From: Anagrus nilaparvatae
Lineage: Eukaryota; Arthropoda; Insecta; Hymenoptera; Mymaridae
Assembly: GCA_022575985.1 (NCBI GenBank)
Contig: JAKSXM010000231.1
Span: 24,714,501 to 24,778,500 of the forward strand
DNA: 64,000 nt
Reading direction: 5' to 3'
Both the position numbers and the translations under genes were made by a program. This document shows positions 9,843 to 20,100 of this stretch, one piece after another. The notes beneath the pieces are model-generated. The model had not been told where the DNA came from. It ran no database searches and saw only the letters and a program-made list of their open reading frames with translations. Each line of letters begins with the position of its first letter. Position 1 is the stretch's first letter.

Positions 9843-11641
9843 TTCATCAGTCTCTGTAAGAGGATATTGATCCTCTTAAGTTCAATAAGTTCAATGGGGA
9901 TATCTTCTACAATTTCTAAATTTGCCAATGTTCGCGTAGGGCGACTAGGAACAGCGGCAGTTCTAGTCGTTTTGGGTCCTTGATACGCGAGGCTGGGTAG
10001 CAAGAAATTTTCAGGACCTGGGGGAGGTCGGTATTCCTGAGCAGTTTGAAAGCTACGCTCTTTTCTGGTAGCTATAAATTCCAACTGAGCCCAGTCCCTG
10101 AAATATTCTTCCGATAACCTGAGCTGCATTCTAGGGATCATGTTCCTGACTGCTAACTCAATTTGACGCTCTTCGGATAAAGCAGGTTCAAGCCTATTAA
10201 ATATGGCTTTTATACATGTTAAATAATCCGCGACGCGCTCTTTTTCATGTTGAGTCCGTTGTCTAAGACTCTCATACAAAGCAAACTGAAAATCAGGATC
10301 GCCAAAACGCACTCTCCAAGACTGTTCAAAATCGCAAAAATTACGCCACTGGGGAAGAGTATTCCTGAACCAGTGTAAAGCTACTCCATCTAAGAAGAAC
10401 GGTAAACAGGAAAATAATTCCTCGTCACTAACTCTAACTAAACGGCGACCTTCTTGAATCCGTTTTAAAAATTCTTCACCATCTTCGTCAGCTTTACCAT
10501 CAAAATGTACACCCCATTTTCGCATTAAATCATAAGCAGGGGCTGGTTTTTGACTATCGCGAAACCTGTCCCTTCGGTTAGCTCTATCATAAAGTAAATT
10601 TTCCCTTAAATTATTTTCCCTTAAATTATTTTCTCTTAGATTAATTTCCCTTAAATTTACATCGCGATTATGCTGTCGCTCTACTTGGTCATAAAAACTA
10701 GCATTATTTCTAACGGTATTGACATTAACTCTTGGTTCATGAATATTTAATAAACTTTCATCCCGGAAGTTTTCTCTTTCTAAGCGAGTATTATTTAAAT
10801 CTAATTGAAGCTCAGGATTTCCCCTCAGCTGTACGTTATTATTATCTCTCAAATTCATATCCCTAAAAGGATCAGCTTGTGGCCAAGGGTTTCCCCTTAA
10901 CGGTAAATTTTTATTAAATTCATGACTATAATTATTAAATAGAGGATCAACCAGTGGCCCCGAAGTTTCCCTTAACGGTATTTCAAAATTATCATTATAT
11001 TGCGATAATTCATCGACTTGTACTAAAGGCATTTGCCTTTGGTTAACGTTATTTAATGACCTGTTATTAATACTGGGGTTTGGGTTAAACGAAGGTAAGG
11101 GCCCAGGACGTCCCAAGACGTTATTATCTTCCGCCCTATTATTTCCTGATTCTAACCAAGGGTTTTGAAATGAACCATTTGTTCGATTTCCTATCATGTC
11201 CGTCCTAGTAGGTCGTGGTCCCATAGGTAAATTCCTACTAACCTGTTGATTTCCACGCTCAACAGAAAATTTTGAATGAGTGCCTTGAGGTCCATTATTA
11301 CCCCTTGACATCGTTTGATCTAAAGGCCTATTATTCACATTCAATTGTTGTAAGCGATTTGTTATTGCGTCGGCTTGTATTGTAGTTTGCACTGTGGTTT
11401 CGCGCACTGATTGTTGTAATTGGCTTGATGTTCCAACCCCAGGAGCTACAGATAGTACTGTATTTTCGGTAGCGGCTGTTCTTTGAGCGACTTCATCAGT
11501 GAATATTCTAATCAGTCTAGCAATGTTTTGATTCCGATTTCCGCGACACTTAACACCACGCTTTACGAGTTCCTCCTGAAGTTGCTCATTAGTAAGCCCT
11601 TCTACATAGCCGTTAATGTCCATAGCATTAGCCATAATCAC
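9836..11641 (-). CDS. Gag polyprotein of Gypsy-like element
   Basis: A 601-codon intact ORF. The N-terminus (about residues 12-45, GLTNEQLQEELVKRGVK) resembles a SAP-type helix-turn-helix. The middle (50-360) is low-complexity, rich in Asn, Arg, Gln and Pro, with short tandem 'LREN' repeats around residues 330-350. Residues about 375-530 match the retrotransposon gag core, with FLDGVALHWFRNTLPQW and the YESLRQRTQ/VADYL pattern. The leader is long (1.4 kb from primer site to ATG). There is no internal stop or frameshift, in contrast to most other elements in this window, which suggests a comparatively young copy. Gag forms the cytoplasmic virus-like particle in this class. Confidence 0.8.
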   Translation of the reverse strand: MIMANAMDINGYVEGLTNEQLQEELVKRGVKCRGNRNQNIARLIRIFTDEVAQRTAATENTVLSVAPGVGTSSQLQQSVRETTVQTTIQADAITNRLQQLNVNNRPLDQTMSRGNNGPQGTHSKFSVERGNQQVSRNLPMGPRPTRTDMIGNRTNGSFQNPWLESGNNRAEDNNVLGRPGPLPSFNPNPSINNRSLNNVNQRQMPLVQVDELSQYNDNFEIPLRETSGPLVDPLFNNYSHEFNKNLPLRGNPWPQADPFRDMNLRDNNNVQLRGNPELQLDLNNTRLERENFRDESLLNIHEPRVNVNTVRNNASFYDQVERQHNRDVNLREINLRENNLRENNLRENLLYDRANRRDRFRDSQKPAPAYDLMRKWGVHFDGKADEDGEEFLKRIQEGRRLVRVSDEELFSCLPFFLDGVALHWFRNTLPQWRNFCDFEQSWRVRFGDPDFQFALYESLRQRTQHEKERVADYLTCIKAIFNRLEPALSEERQIELAVRNMIPRMQLRLSEEYFRDWAQLEFIATRKERSFQTAQEYRPPPGPENFLLPSLAYQGPKTTRTAAVPSRPTRTLANLEIVEDIPIELIELKRINILLQRLMKC

Positions 11642-12999
11642 TAATCACTTTAAAAATTTTCACTGATCAAAAAAAAATTTATTTTAATTTAAACTCAATT
11701 AACTTCACTAATTCTAGTTATCTAAAGCTTGAGTCTGAATTGACTAAATTTAACGATATTCAACAAAAATTTTTATTTATCTGTTTGAGTTAAATTTTTA
11801 CGATAACCAAAACAAATTTCAATATTTGTGTTCAATTAGCAATGATAACCTTAAACTAAAATTGATTTATTTAATTTAATTCCGTATTAACTAAGCAGAA
11901 TTTATTATAATTTCTAACGATAGCCTTCAATTAAAATTATTATTTTTAAGTTAATACTATATTAACTTAACATAATTTTAACGCTAAGTAAAATTTGAAA
12001 AATTTTAACGATAACCAAAATTAATTAAATTTATTTAAATTTGTAACGATACTCTTAAATTGTTTTATAAATTCTAACGATAACTTAAGTTTAATAAAGA
12101 ATTAGTTGGTAATTAGTAAAGTTAACCAAATCTAAAATTTAATTAAAAGAATTTTAATTTATTTTAACGATACTCATCAAGTTTAACTTAAAATATTTAT
12201 TAAATATTAACAAAAGTTAATAAAATTTTTGAACGATAACCAGTAAGTTAAACTGAATTTAATTTAATAAACTAAAATGTTAACCACAAATTAAATTTGA
12301 TCTGAGTTAACAAAAGAAGATTATTAACCAAAATCAAAATGAATTGAAACTTTAACTTCAATTGTAATATTTAAACTTTAATTGTTGAAATCCAAAAATG
12401 TACTGTATGCTCCTGAGGCAAGCTCATCGCCTTATATACCCTATTTCTATTCCCACTACGACCACTTTGGGGGGTTCGAGTAGAAAGGGAATTTTGGTGG
12501 GGATATTTAAGAGATGACCAATCTCAGACGCTCGCATAACAGAAGTGGGGTTAAACTATTTTCCCACTCCTGAAAGTTATATTTTTAATTTTTAGAGTAG
12601 GGGTAACAGTGACTTTAGTAGGCACTGGACAGCACAAGAAATTGTTAATAGAATTTATTAATAAATTTTATCATATTAAAATTTATAACCTTACAATTAA
12701 TTATAAAATTAAAAATTATTCTTAAGCTAAAATTCATATTCATACATACTTAAACTTATTTCTTAAAACTACTAAAATAGGACTCTGATTTTCCTAGATT
12801 TTTCCTAAAATATACCAAAATATTCCAAAAGATTTTCCCAATTTTCTAAACTAAATAACGCAAAACTTATAAAATATCAAAACTTAAAATTAAAATTTTT
12901 ACTCACAAAAAAAAATTTTTAATTTTTTTAAAAAAAATTTTTACAACTAAAATTTTCCAAATTTTCCAAAATTTTCCGACGCTACGCTAATTAGGCCCT
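11642..12999 (-). other. 5' leader of the Gypsy-like element
   Basis: This AT-rich noncoding leader lies between primer site and gag. At least eight (A)ACGATA motifs occur between 11751 and 12240, at uneven spacing of roughly 30-90 bases (11751, 11799, 11916, 12006, 12043, 12075, 12166, 12232). They are the complement of the TATCGT motifs in the LTR-like region. A GC-richer block at 12390-12560 contains ttatataccc and a run of G; its role is unknown. Confidence 0.5.
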
Positions 13000-13014
13000 C
13001 CACGTTGGGCGCCA
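13000..13014 (-). other. Primer-binding site, minus orientation
   Basis: Read on the minus strand this is tggcgcccaacgtgg, directly after the LTR end ctagcgttttaat. It matches the plus-strand site at 5540. A long gag leader follows, as expected for a true 5' end. Confidence 0.75.
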
Positions 13015-13431
13015 ATTAAAACGCTAGACAGTAATTGTCCAGAATTCCAGTTCGCGTTTCATACAGTTACGTCATGCCAAGATGTAGACTTTCCTGCAAA
13101 TTTCAAATTTACCTAAGGCGCCAGTCACGTCCCGATTCGTGACAAGGTTTTTAGAAACCCCTTTTGGGCATAACGCAACCCTAATACTTACGCGGCAAAA
13201 ATCCGACTAGCACAGCTCGTAAATACGACAGGAGAGAGAGGGGAACTCATTAGTTTAACGTCGGAGTTCCTAAAATTCACAAAAAAACTTACTTAACTTA
13301 AAAATCCTTATAAACTACTAAAATTTACTAATTTTCATGTTTAAAATAACATAAAATCCAAAATTCCCTACATTTTATAATCCCAAATTCGAATAGAAAA
13401 TGTCTTATTTTATTTAAATAACGATAAACCA
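13015..13431 (-). repeat. Partial 5' LTR of the Gypsy-like element
   Basis: This matches the last ~410 bases of the plus-strand LTR-like region (5130-5539) in reverse orientation, including the distinctive ggtttctaaaaaccttgtcac block. The match ends abruptly at about 13431 after 'aacgataaacc', where R1-type 5' leader begins. Confidence 0.8.
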
Positions 13432-13456
13432 GAATCAAGGATATAGGATATAGCTC

Positions 13457-13670
13457 TCTGGAACAACTGAGGCTGCCCTATAAATCGGGTCTCATGCCTT
13501 GCATTTCTCCGGGGACATGCTCTATGCTATACCCCATGTGTCCATGTTAGGAATGCCGCAGACTACTTATAGTTAGTCTATAAGTGGTTCTGGAATAACT
13601 GAGGCTGCCCTATAAACCGGGTTTTATGTCTTGGCTTTCCCTCGAGCATTCTTGACAAGCATGCAGCCGC
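13457..13670 (+). repeat. Two tandem units in the R1-type 5' leader
   Basis: The phrase tctgga(a)caactgaggctg begins at 13457 and 13589 (period 132). Each copy continues with ccctataaa(t/c)cgggt and a c/t-rich tail. The repeated leader is consistent with promoter or translation-control modules in R1-clade elements; the function is inferred. Confidence 0.7.
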
Positions 13671-14390
13671 AGACTGCTATCCTAAAACTATCCTTGAGGA
13701 AGAGGCATATTAAAGGGGCTCCAAGGTTTTCTCCAACCTAAGTGCGATATAAGCCACATACAGGGTTGCCTTAGACCTGACGTATTGGCTCTTAGCATTG
13801 GAGAATTCTACCTCGAGCACAACGACGTAGCCGATTAAAGGTAGTCGCGTGTCCCGCTAAATCATGGCTGCAGGTTGTATTTTCTGGTTTAGTAATGTGT
13901 GAAGGTGATGGGTTATTGGGTTATTGGGAAGTGGCATTGTCATCAGATAAAGAGGAGCAATTCTCCATTCTGTAATGGATCTATCTATGGAATCAATGCC
14001 GTCAGGTTCCAGAGTAAAATCTGACATCAGCCCTCATGATTCCACTGGTAGATGCCTGACCTGTTCCAATGACAGGTATAAAACATTGTGGAATGGTAGC
14101 AAACATGGAGGTGGAAACACTTCACCTGTTAGATTGAGGATTGGTGTTCCCTCGCGTCACCGCCTTTCAATCGAAGTCTGTTACATGCCGGATTAATAAT
14201 CGTATGTGATGTCATCAGACATGGTGGTGAAAACCCCCCGATCTGTAGGACTATTATTACTGGATGGACGCTGGAAGCTGATAGATACTCTCTGTCAGCG
14301 ACTAACGTTAATCCTTCAATAATACTCTGAAGGGTACTCTTACCCAACTAAGGGCCCTTTCTCCAGGGACACAGGCTTATTTTATGAACA

Positions 14391-15649
14391 ATGCTAAATA
14401 AATGCAATGAATTACCCCAGGTTGATACTCCTCTTATAGAGGATAATTCAACCTCTGATTCCGATCAAGTGAAAGTCTTGATGGTCAGAGCCGGAGACAC
14501 GGATTCTGGGGGTCTCCAATTTAGCATTTCCCAGCAGCAAAAGCAGAAAACCACGCCTACAGAGCAACAACATCTAGCTCTAATTACTGCTGAAAAAAAG
14601 ACGGCAAAGGTAGTCTTAACTAGGCTAGAGGTCGAGGATTCCTCCCGCAAATCCTCAATGGAAGGTGACATATGCGCAAAATGTGGTGCCCAAAAAGGTT
14701 CAAGCAATAGCTTGATACGGCCTTCTATTCTGAAGGACCAGAGGTCATATTCGTTGCCTAATGTTAGCGAAGTTGGGCTTGATGACGAAGGCAAGAAAGA
14801 AGAAAGAATAGAAAGATATGTCCGAGAATCAAAGGACTATAACAAGGCGTGCATTGAATTCCACGCAAACATGGAAAGAGAAATTACTCAGATGAGAGAC
14901 TCAGTCAAAGTACAGAAGAATTGTAATATGACTGTCAAAAAAGGCATAGCTGAGTTTGAAAATATTTAGCCAGGCTTACGACAATTTTTGAACTGCAGCA
15001 GGAGCTTTTAAATGGGAAACAAAAACCTGATATTCCTATACAGGAAGCATCAGGGACTATATCTAAAAAAGGAAAGAAGAGGGCTGGGACTGCGTCCCGA
15101 AGCCCATTTGGAAAGGAGAATACAAAAAAGAAACCGGCGCAGAAAACGTCTCCGAAACTCCCTCTAAGGAAGACCTTAGCTAATGTAGTGATGTCTCCTC
15201 CGAAAGTATATGGTTCAGAAGGTGAATAAGTAAGCTTCTGGCCCGCAAACGCATCCAAAGAATGTAGCAACAGGTACCTCCCCTCCAGACGAGAATGATT
15301 TCGTCGCAGTAAAAGCAAAGGTCAAAGAAAAAAGGAAAAGAAGAAAAAGAAAAAAGAGTTTGAAAGAAAGGAGGCAGAGGCTCGTAAAAACCAAGAGCAG
15401 GAACAGAAGAAGCAGCAGGAGAAGCAGCAGCCAAAAATAACTGCAGCGGCAGCAAACCTGCGGCAGGGGGCAGAGAATAAAAGAAGAAAAAAGAAAAAGC
15501 CGCAGAAGAAGGAAGGAGATGGTGAATCTCCTCCTTCTGAGGCGACAGAAAAAGGCAGGAGAAAGAAGCGCCAAAACCGGCGCATAAGCATCTCTAAGCG
15601 TAAGGAGGCTCTAATAATAAAGCCTCCTGAAGGGAAGTCTTATGGATGA
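14391..15649 (+). pseudogene. R1-clade ORF1 (gag-like), frameshifted
   Basis: The coding sequence is spread over three frames: 14391-14969 (192 codons), about 14957-15228, and about 15255-15649. It contains an acidic/Ser-rich N-terminus, a helical Glu/Lys segment (about 14790-14960), then a very basic region with long Lys/Arg/Glu/Gln runs (15310-15560). It ends in the R1-clade signature RISISKRKEALIIKPPEGKS. Frame changes near 14960 and 15310 are single-base indels by inspection. In intact elements a CCHC zinc-knuckle region would follow; here it is deleted. The product would be the RNA-binding chaperone of the LINE particle. Confidence 0.7.
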
Positions 15650-16038
15650 ACCGTGATCATGGGGAGGTAGACTTCTACCTCACACAGTTCCTAACTGGTC
15701 ACAGTTATTTCCGCGATATGCTTTTCAAGTGGCGCAAGGTGACATCTCCGGAATGCTTGCATTGCCCGTGCGAGCTGGATACCGCTGAGCACACCTTTTT
15801 TGTGTGTCCTCGCTTCGCTAAAGGGCGACCGCCCTTCGATGAATGGAGGCCGGAAGAAGTCGTCCCAGAAATGCTGCGCAGTACCGCTAACTGGTACAGT
15901 GTGGCAGAGTACGTACGGGCGACACTGATTAAAAAAAGGAGGAAGGTTTGCTCTCGTAGGAAAATCTCCTCCTTTATTGACAGGGTATGGCGAAGAAATG
16001 CCTTGGCTGCATTGTTTCCGGACCGAAGTAATACCTAA
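15646..16038 (+). pseudogene. R1-clade ORF2 C-terminal fragment
   Basis: About 130 codons, the far end of an R1-type pol. The recognisable block is TQFLTGHSYFRDMLFKW followed by a Cys/His cluster CLHCPCELDTAEHTFFVC, the C-terminal zinc finger typical of R1-clade elements. A Trp/Arg-rich tail and stop TAA follow. Everything N-terminal (endonuclease, RT) is absent at the join near 15645. Confidence 0.8.
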
Positions 16039-16270
16039 ACAGGGACTCCCGTTCCGGATTCTATGATATTGTCATAAATGCAGGAGGGTGGGGAGTTTAG
16101 TGGGTATTGTAATTCCTCCTCAGTTATACCGAGTATCTAGGCAGCCCCAGATACAAATTTGAGGTTGAGTCCCACATAACCATACAGTACGCGGTGTATG
16201 GTATGCGTAAATACATTCTCCTCGTCCTACGAAAAAGGCCCCTTCTTGAAGGAGCCCATAAAAAAAAAAT
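16039..16270 (+). other. R1-type 3' untranslated region with A-run
   Basis: This is nearly the same as the minus-strand copy at 42283-42500 (shared phrases include gaggaattacaatacccac in reverse). It ends in 'aaggccccttcttgaagg', which can pair with itself as a short stem, then ten A residues. Confidence 0.7.
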
Positions 16271-16770
16271 CTATAGTCAGTCCAAGACACAGGCTCAAAC
16301 ACAACAGAGCATCTTGAGTGAAAAAACTACAACTCATGATATAGGCCGTGATAACGAAACGTTTCAAACTGTAGTAAACAAAAAGAAAGAGAGAAAAAAA
16401 GTAGGTAAGAAAGGGCAGGATGAAAACAACAAACTTTCTGCAGCTACGAAAAAGAAGACATTCCCAAAAAAAACGGGACTTAGCTGCAGCCATTAAACTG
16501 CCTACGGGTAGAACATTTGCTGACGTCCTGGGAGCTATAAGGTCTCGGGTCCAACCAGAAGATTTAGGTGCCAAAATAAGATCGGCGAGAAAGATGAAGC
16601 TGGGCGATGTTCTGGTCGAGCTGAAGGAACCTAGACAAAATAGGTTCTTTCTCACAAGAAGTACGAAAAGTACTGGGTGAACAGGTCGAAGTTAAAGACC
16701 TTGCTCCTAAAAGAGTCAACCAAATACTCGACTTGGTCTGCCTCACCCAGCCGAATTAACACTGAAACTA
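16271..16770 (+). pseudogene. Second R1-clade ORF1 fragment
   Basis: A different piece of R1-type ORF1 adjoins the A-run. A Lys/Gln-rich stretch occurs in one frame (16271-16490). In another frame the conserved segment LPTGRTFADVLGAIRS is followed by a Lys/Arg-rich helix and 'LGDVLVELKEPRQNRF' (16495-16670). It then shifts frame into 'VEVKDLAPKRVNQILDLV' (16683-16760). It overlaps in content with the ORF1 end lost from the element to the left but is not its simple continuation, so it is either a scrambled piece or a related element. Confidence 0.6.
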
Positions 16771-17360
16771 GCACTTCCTCTATCGTCACTCTCATACGTC
16801 TTTGCTTCGCGATAGCTCATGATAATCTGCTCGTCTTGCCTCGCGCTCTCCTTTTCCAAACTTCATATATACACACATACTAACATAACATAAGTGGTTA
16901 CAGCAAACATAACATTACAGTACCTAGAATTAATTATATTTTTTCTTAAATTTAATCAGAAAACAATAAACTTATGTTAAAAAAAATTACCCCTATTCTA
17001 CCTATTCTACCTCAGTAACAAATATTCAGATTCACTTCGTATATGTTTGCGAATCAGCTATCATGGAGATATTAAACTTTTCTATTTTAAGTTATATTAA
17101 ATTTTTTTTTTTTAATTTGGTTAAAAAGTGAAAAAACTGGCTTTCCTTTTACATCACAATTAAATCCTTATTTGACTCCGCTATAACTAAATAAATACTA
17201 CTAAATAATTTTGTTATTATTCTAACTCTTAATTTCGACACAGTATTTAGTTTAATTTCGATATTCGATATTATATCACTGCATTTATGAAACTTACAAA
17301 ATTTTATACTTCATGAAAAATTTTTCAAAAAATATATGAAAAACAGGCTGCTATTCAATT
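16771..17360. other. AT-rich stretch with nothing recognised
   Basis: There is no coding signature. It contains short repeats of 'cctattctac' near 17000 and a T-run at 17104. Confidence 0.4.
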
Positions 17361-17718
17361 GTCATAACTGTCGTTGTCCATCCGGATCATTTTTCAGAAC
17401 CTTGAAATCTAGATTTTTCTAAAACAGACCCATAAATGAATTTTGCAGAAAAATTGATTTCCGGATTCGTAAAATTAAAATGCATCAAAGTAAAGAATAG
17501 GATAAATTCCGAAACTCGTTTTCTGAAAACTTGTATTTCATTTTTACTTTTTACAAATAATAACTTCTGATATTTTATCAAATGTGCTCTAATTTTTCGG
17601 AATTTCAATTTATCTGCCTTAAAATCTTTCTAGTTATTATTATTCTGCATTAGAAAGTTTGTATACTTAATTTTTGGGATACGGAAAACTGCCTCGGATG
17701 GACAACAACAATTATGAC
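17361..17718. repeat. Small inverted-repeat element (candidate MITE)
   Basis: Imperfect terminal inverted repeats of about 25 bases (17361-17385, gtcataactgtcgttgtcca, and 17692-17718) bound a ~360-bp AT-rich interior. A target duplication was not identified. Confidence 0.45.
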
Positions 17719-17849
17719 CAGTGAATGGCGCCCGAAAAACATACTTGAAATTATTGAAATATAGAAGTTAATTTTTGGAGGAAATTTTTATCCAACTATT
17801 TTTCGTTGAGAAAAATAAGAAAAGACTTTTTTTTATACATTAGTGATAA

Positions 17850-18240
17850 GGAATTTATCATTATTTATGCAGGTACACGTGTAACAAGATCAAATTTCTA
17901 TAGGACTTTTGAATTCCGACAATAAAACGCCAACCCCATAGCACCATTGTATGTAATATACGTTCAATCCCCTCTCCTAAATATAAAAACTATGCCTAGA
18001 AAAATCGATAATACCCATACTTAAATTTTGAATAAGCGTGTTTTTGTACCTTTTTTTAGTTTTCATAAAATTCAAAAATTTTTAATTGCATGATGGTATA
18101 TCATGATAAAAAGTGTAATTCTTGCACATGCTCAAAACGTCCGATAGAGTCTATCAATATTGAATAATAAAATATTATATGCTAATGCGCACGCTTATTG
18201 CAGGATTTAAAAGTACTATTAGTATTTGGTCTTTTCCACG
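17850..18240 (+). repeat. Dispersed repeat, inverted partner at 63.0-63.35 kb
   Basis: Blocks at 17850-18060 and 18165-18235 recur in reverse at 63000-63340, including tagtgataaggaatttatca and ctaatgcgcacgcttattgc. The middle (18060-18165) differs between copies. Confidence 0.7.
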
Positions 18241-18433
18241 TGTAGTTGTATATAAATAATGATATTATTCTATGTTACTAATGTATAAAATAGTATTATT
18301 TAACTTAGATATTAGAGTGTATATCGACATGAAATATGGATGCTCTTAAAATTATTTAAATTTAGGTAATATTATTACTCGTTATGTTATGTTTTCTTTA
18401 AAATTAAATATAACTAAAAAAAGTAGTTTTTAC

Positions 18434-18647
18434 CTTGAGGATACACAAACCATATTGCCAGGTTGTGTTGGTTCACTAAACCATAATTCAATATTTAAAT
18501 TAAAATGTGTTCTAGAAAGTATTTCTTCAATCTTATGACCCTGAACAAGTACATGAGCACGAAATAAGACCGAAGTTCCTAGTGTCACCTCTTCATTTCT
18601 GTAAAGTATTTGAAAACGTTTACTTGTTCCTGGTGCTTCCAACGAAT
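18434..18647 (-). CDS. FAM135: FAM135-type protein, internal exon
   Basis: This exon encodes about 71 residues. On the minus strand it is preceded by an acceptor (aaattttcag at 18648) and followed by a donor (caag|gtaaaa at 18433). The translation contains KRFQILYRNEEVTLG and a helical segment with KIEEIL, then a beta-rich LNIELWFSEP. These match the pattern of the conserved N-terminal domain of FAM135A/B (FQILYKNEEV ... KIEETL ... LDLHFTD) as I remember that family. Frame is continuous with the exon at 18723-18799 through a split codon. FAM135 proteins have a C-terminal serine-esterase-like domain that is not seen here. The gene continues beyond both exons, but I could not find the flanking ones. 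A pseudogene fragment cannot be ruled out. Confidence 0.7.
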
Positions 18648-18722
18648 CTGAAAATTTAGTTTTTTAATTTTTCTAGAAGTACTTCATTAATTAAAACTTA
18701 TTAATACTGTAAAAACACTTAC

Positions 18723-18799
18723 GGTTACGTAATTGATGAACTTCAATTTTAATAGGTATCTTTGGGGATACACGAAGTGCTGTCCTAATTTGGTAATAT
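18723..18799 (-). CDS. FAM135: FAM135-type protein, upstream exon
   Basis: A 77-base exon with acceptor cttttttttag at 18800 and donor cgtaacc|gtaag at 18722. It encodes YYQIRTALRVSPKIP and continues IKIEVHQLRN, the 'FYQIR..L..SP+IP..VE' block found near the N-terminus of FAM135 proteins. It leaves one base that completes a codon with the next exon; the intron between is 75 bases. The first codon is also split, needing two bases from an earlier exon that I did not find within the window. The upstream intron may be long and filled by the elements to the right. Confidence 0.7.
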
Positions 18800-18884
18800 C
18801 TAAAAAAAAGTAAGAAATATAGTCTTAATTACTGCAAGTATAGAGGATTTTGGTTCCTTCTATAGAGGTACCATTGTTAGTACG

Positions 18885-18935
18885 TGTGCGTGTATGTTTG
18901 TGTGTGTGTGTGTGCGCGCGCGTCTGCGTGTAAAT
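18885..18935 (+). repeat. GT-rich microsatellite
   Basis: Alternating purine-pyrimidine run of tg, cg and gcgcgc dinucleotides. Similar runs occur at 19278-19305 and 31530-31560. Confidence 0.85.
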
Positions 18936-19132
18936 CTCTATGTAACCGCTGATATTTAAGAACCAGACCTAATTTTTTTTAAAATTTTTTCTAAAAAATC
19001 TTAAGCTACTTTTTTTTTTTAATTTAGATATAATACCTCGTTTTACCAGCTCTTTTACTCTTTTACCATGTCTTTTTGTAATACGCTATATAGTATTTTG
19101 AGTTGTATTAGCTGTATATAGGATTTTTAAGT

Positions 19133-19429
19133 ACACAGTAAATAATAATAAACACAATATTACTACCGTTTAGTAATTTTACTACAATTTAGTAATATTA
19201 CTACAAAAATAGTAAATTTACAACAATTTTTAGTAATTTTACTACTAGTAGTAAAAATCTGTTTTTTTAAAAAAGTATGTGCGTGCGTGTGTGTGTGCGT
19301 GTATACTTTTACTACTAGTAGTAAAATTACTACATATTGTTGTAATTTTACTACTTTTTAATAATATTACTAAATCGTAGTAAAATTACTAAACGGTAGT
19401 AATATTGTGTTCATTATGTTTTACTGTGT
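19133..19429. repeat. 297-bp hairpin element of TAGTAA motifs
   Basis: The arms 19133-19255 and 19305-19429 are near-perfect reverse complements (outer ends acacagta and tactgtgt). Each is built from many 'tagtaatattactac'-type palindromic words. The loop is a GT microsatellite. It is likely a MITE-like or hairpin-amplified element. Confidence 0.8.
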
Positions 19430-19439
19430 AGATATATAT

Positions 19440-20100
19440 GCTTAAACGTTTGGAGCGATGCACATAGATTCATCTCAAATATATTTTAGTCAGGGGTAAT
19501 GTGTTTTTCACCTCGAAGTGCCTTTGAAAGTACACGAATCGAGTTGAAACCTTTTGCATTCGCTTCAGAAAAATAATGCCAACAAAGCGTTACAACGATC
19601 TATTGTATCATATGCCGGGAGGTGGTTTTCCCACCCACTTTTCACCCCATTTCCCGGCCAAAATGGAAGTTTAGTAAAAAAATTATTTTTTACATTTTTT
19701 AAAGATGCTAAGTGGTTATTTAGGCCACTAAATTAGAATTTAAGGTCAAAAATAACATTTAACAGGTTCCAAGGGATAAATTTGACCTATTTTCACCCCA
19801 GACACCTCCAAAATCCACATAAATTTTGAAGATACTTTTTTTTAAAATTAAATTCATTATTTAGGTTTTTTAGGTCGCTGATCTCAAAAATAATGTCAAA
19901 AATTTTATTCAACAGGTTCTGAAGCGTGAAATTGGCCATTTTTCACCCCTTTCACCCCCCAAAAAAAAACTCATTTTGTCAAAGGAACTTATGTTTTTTA
20001 TTTTGAAAAGGTCTAGTAGGTTTTTTTGGGTGCTGAGTTCAAAAATGATGTCGAAAATTACATTTAGCTATTTACATTAAGAATTAATTTAAATTAATGT
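19440..20100 (+). repeat. Diverged modules with 'ttttcacccc' and 'gtcgctga'
   Basis: Two clear modules about 156 bases apart (ggtcgctgatctcaaaaata at 19873, gggtgctgagttcaaaaatg near 20028), with a weaker one near 19720, each followed by a 'tttcacccc' phrase. They resemble the modules in the arms at 48.9-50.5 kb and 59.9-62.3 kb. No coding sequence. Confidence 0.55.

Larger units (their letters stand above)
5562..13431 (-). mobile_element. Gypsy-like LTR element lacking pol, minus strand
   Basis: Order on the minus strand: partial 5' LTR (13431-13015), primer site (13014-13000), leader, gag, nucleocapsid, protease, 3' zinc-knuckle ORF, noncoding spacer and 99-aa ORF. RT, RNase H and integrase are absent, and the deletion would lie near 8570. 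The 5' LTR is cut at 13431 by the R1-clade element. The 3' LTR is missing because the sequence changes to the plus-strand primer site at about 5560. It is either a deletion derivative or a gag-protease non-autonomous family mobilised in trans. Confidence 0.7.
13432..16270 (+). mobile_element. R1-clade non-LTR retrotransposon with internal deletion
   Basis: A composite of 5' leader, ORF1, the last ~130 codons of ORF2, a 3' untranslated region and an A-run at 16259-16269. ORF1 breaks off at about 15643 after PPEGKSY, a conserved ORF1 motif, and is joined directly to the ORF2 C-terminus. The endonuclease and reverse transcriptase are therefore missing. A second copy of the 3' end lies at 42283-42604 on the minus strand. 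Confidence 0.8.

Noticed and set aside
14935..15591. Several long minus-strand frames rich in Leu, Phe and Ser
   Set aside because: They are the antisense of the Lys/Glu/Arg-rich R1 ORF1 basic region on the plus strand.
19554..19736. A 60-codon plus-strand frame
   Set aside because: Part of the diverged ttttcacccc repeat modules; no protein-like composition.
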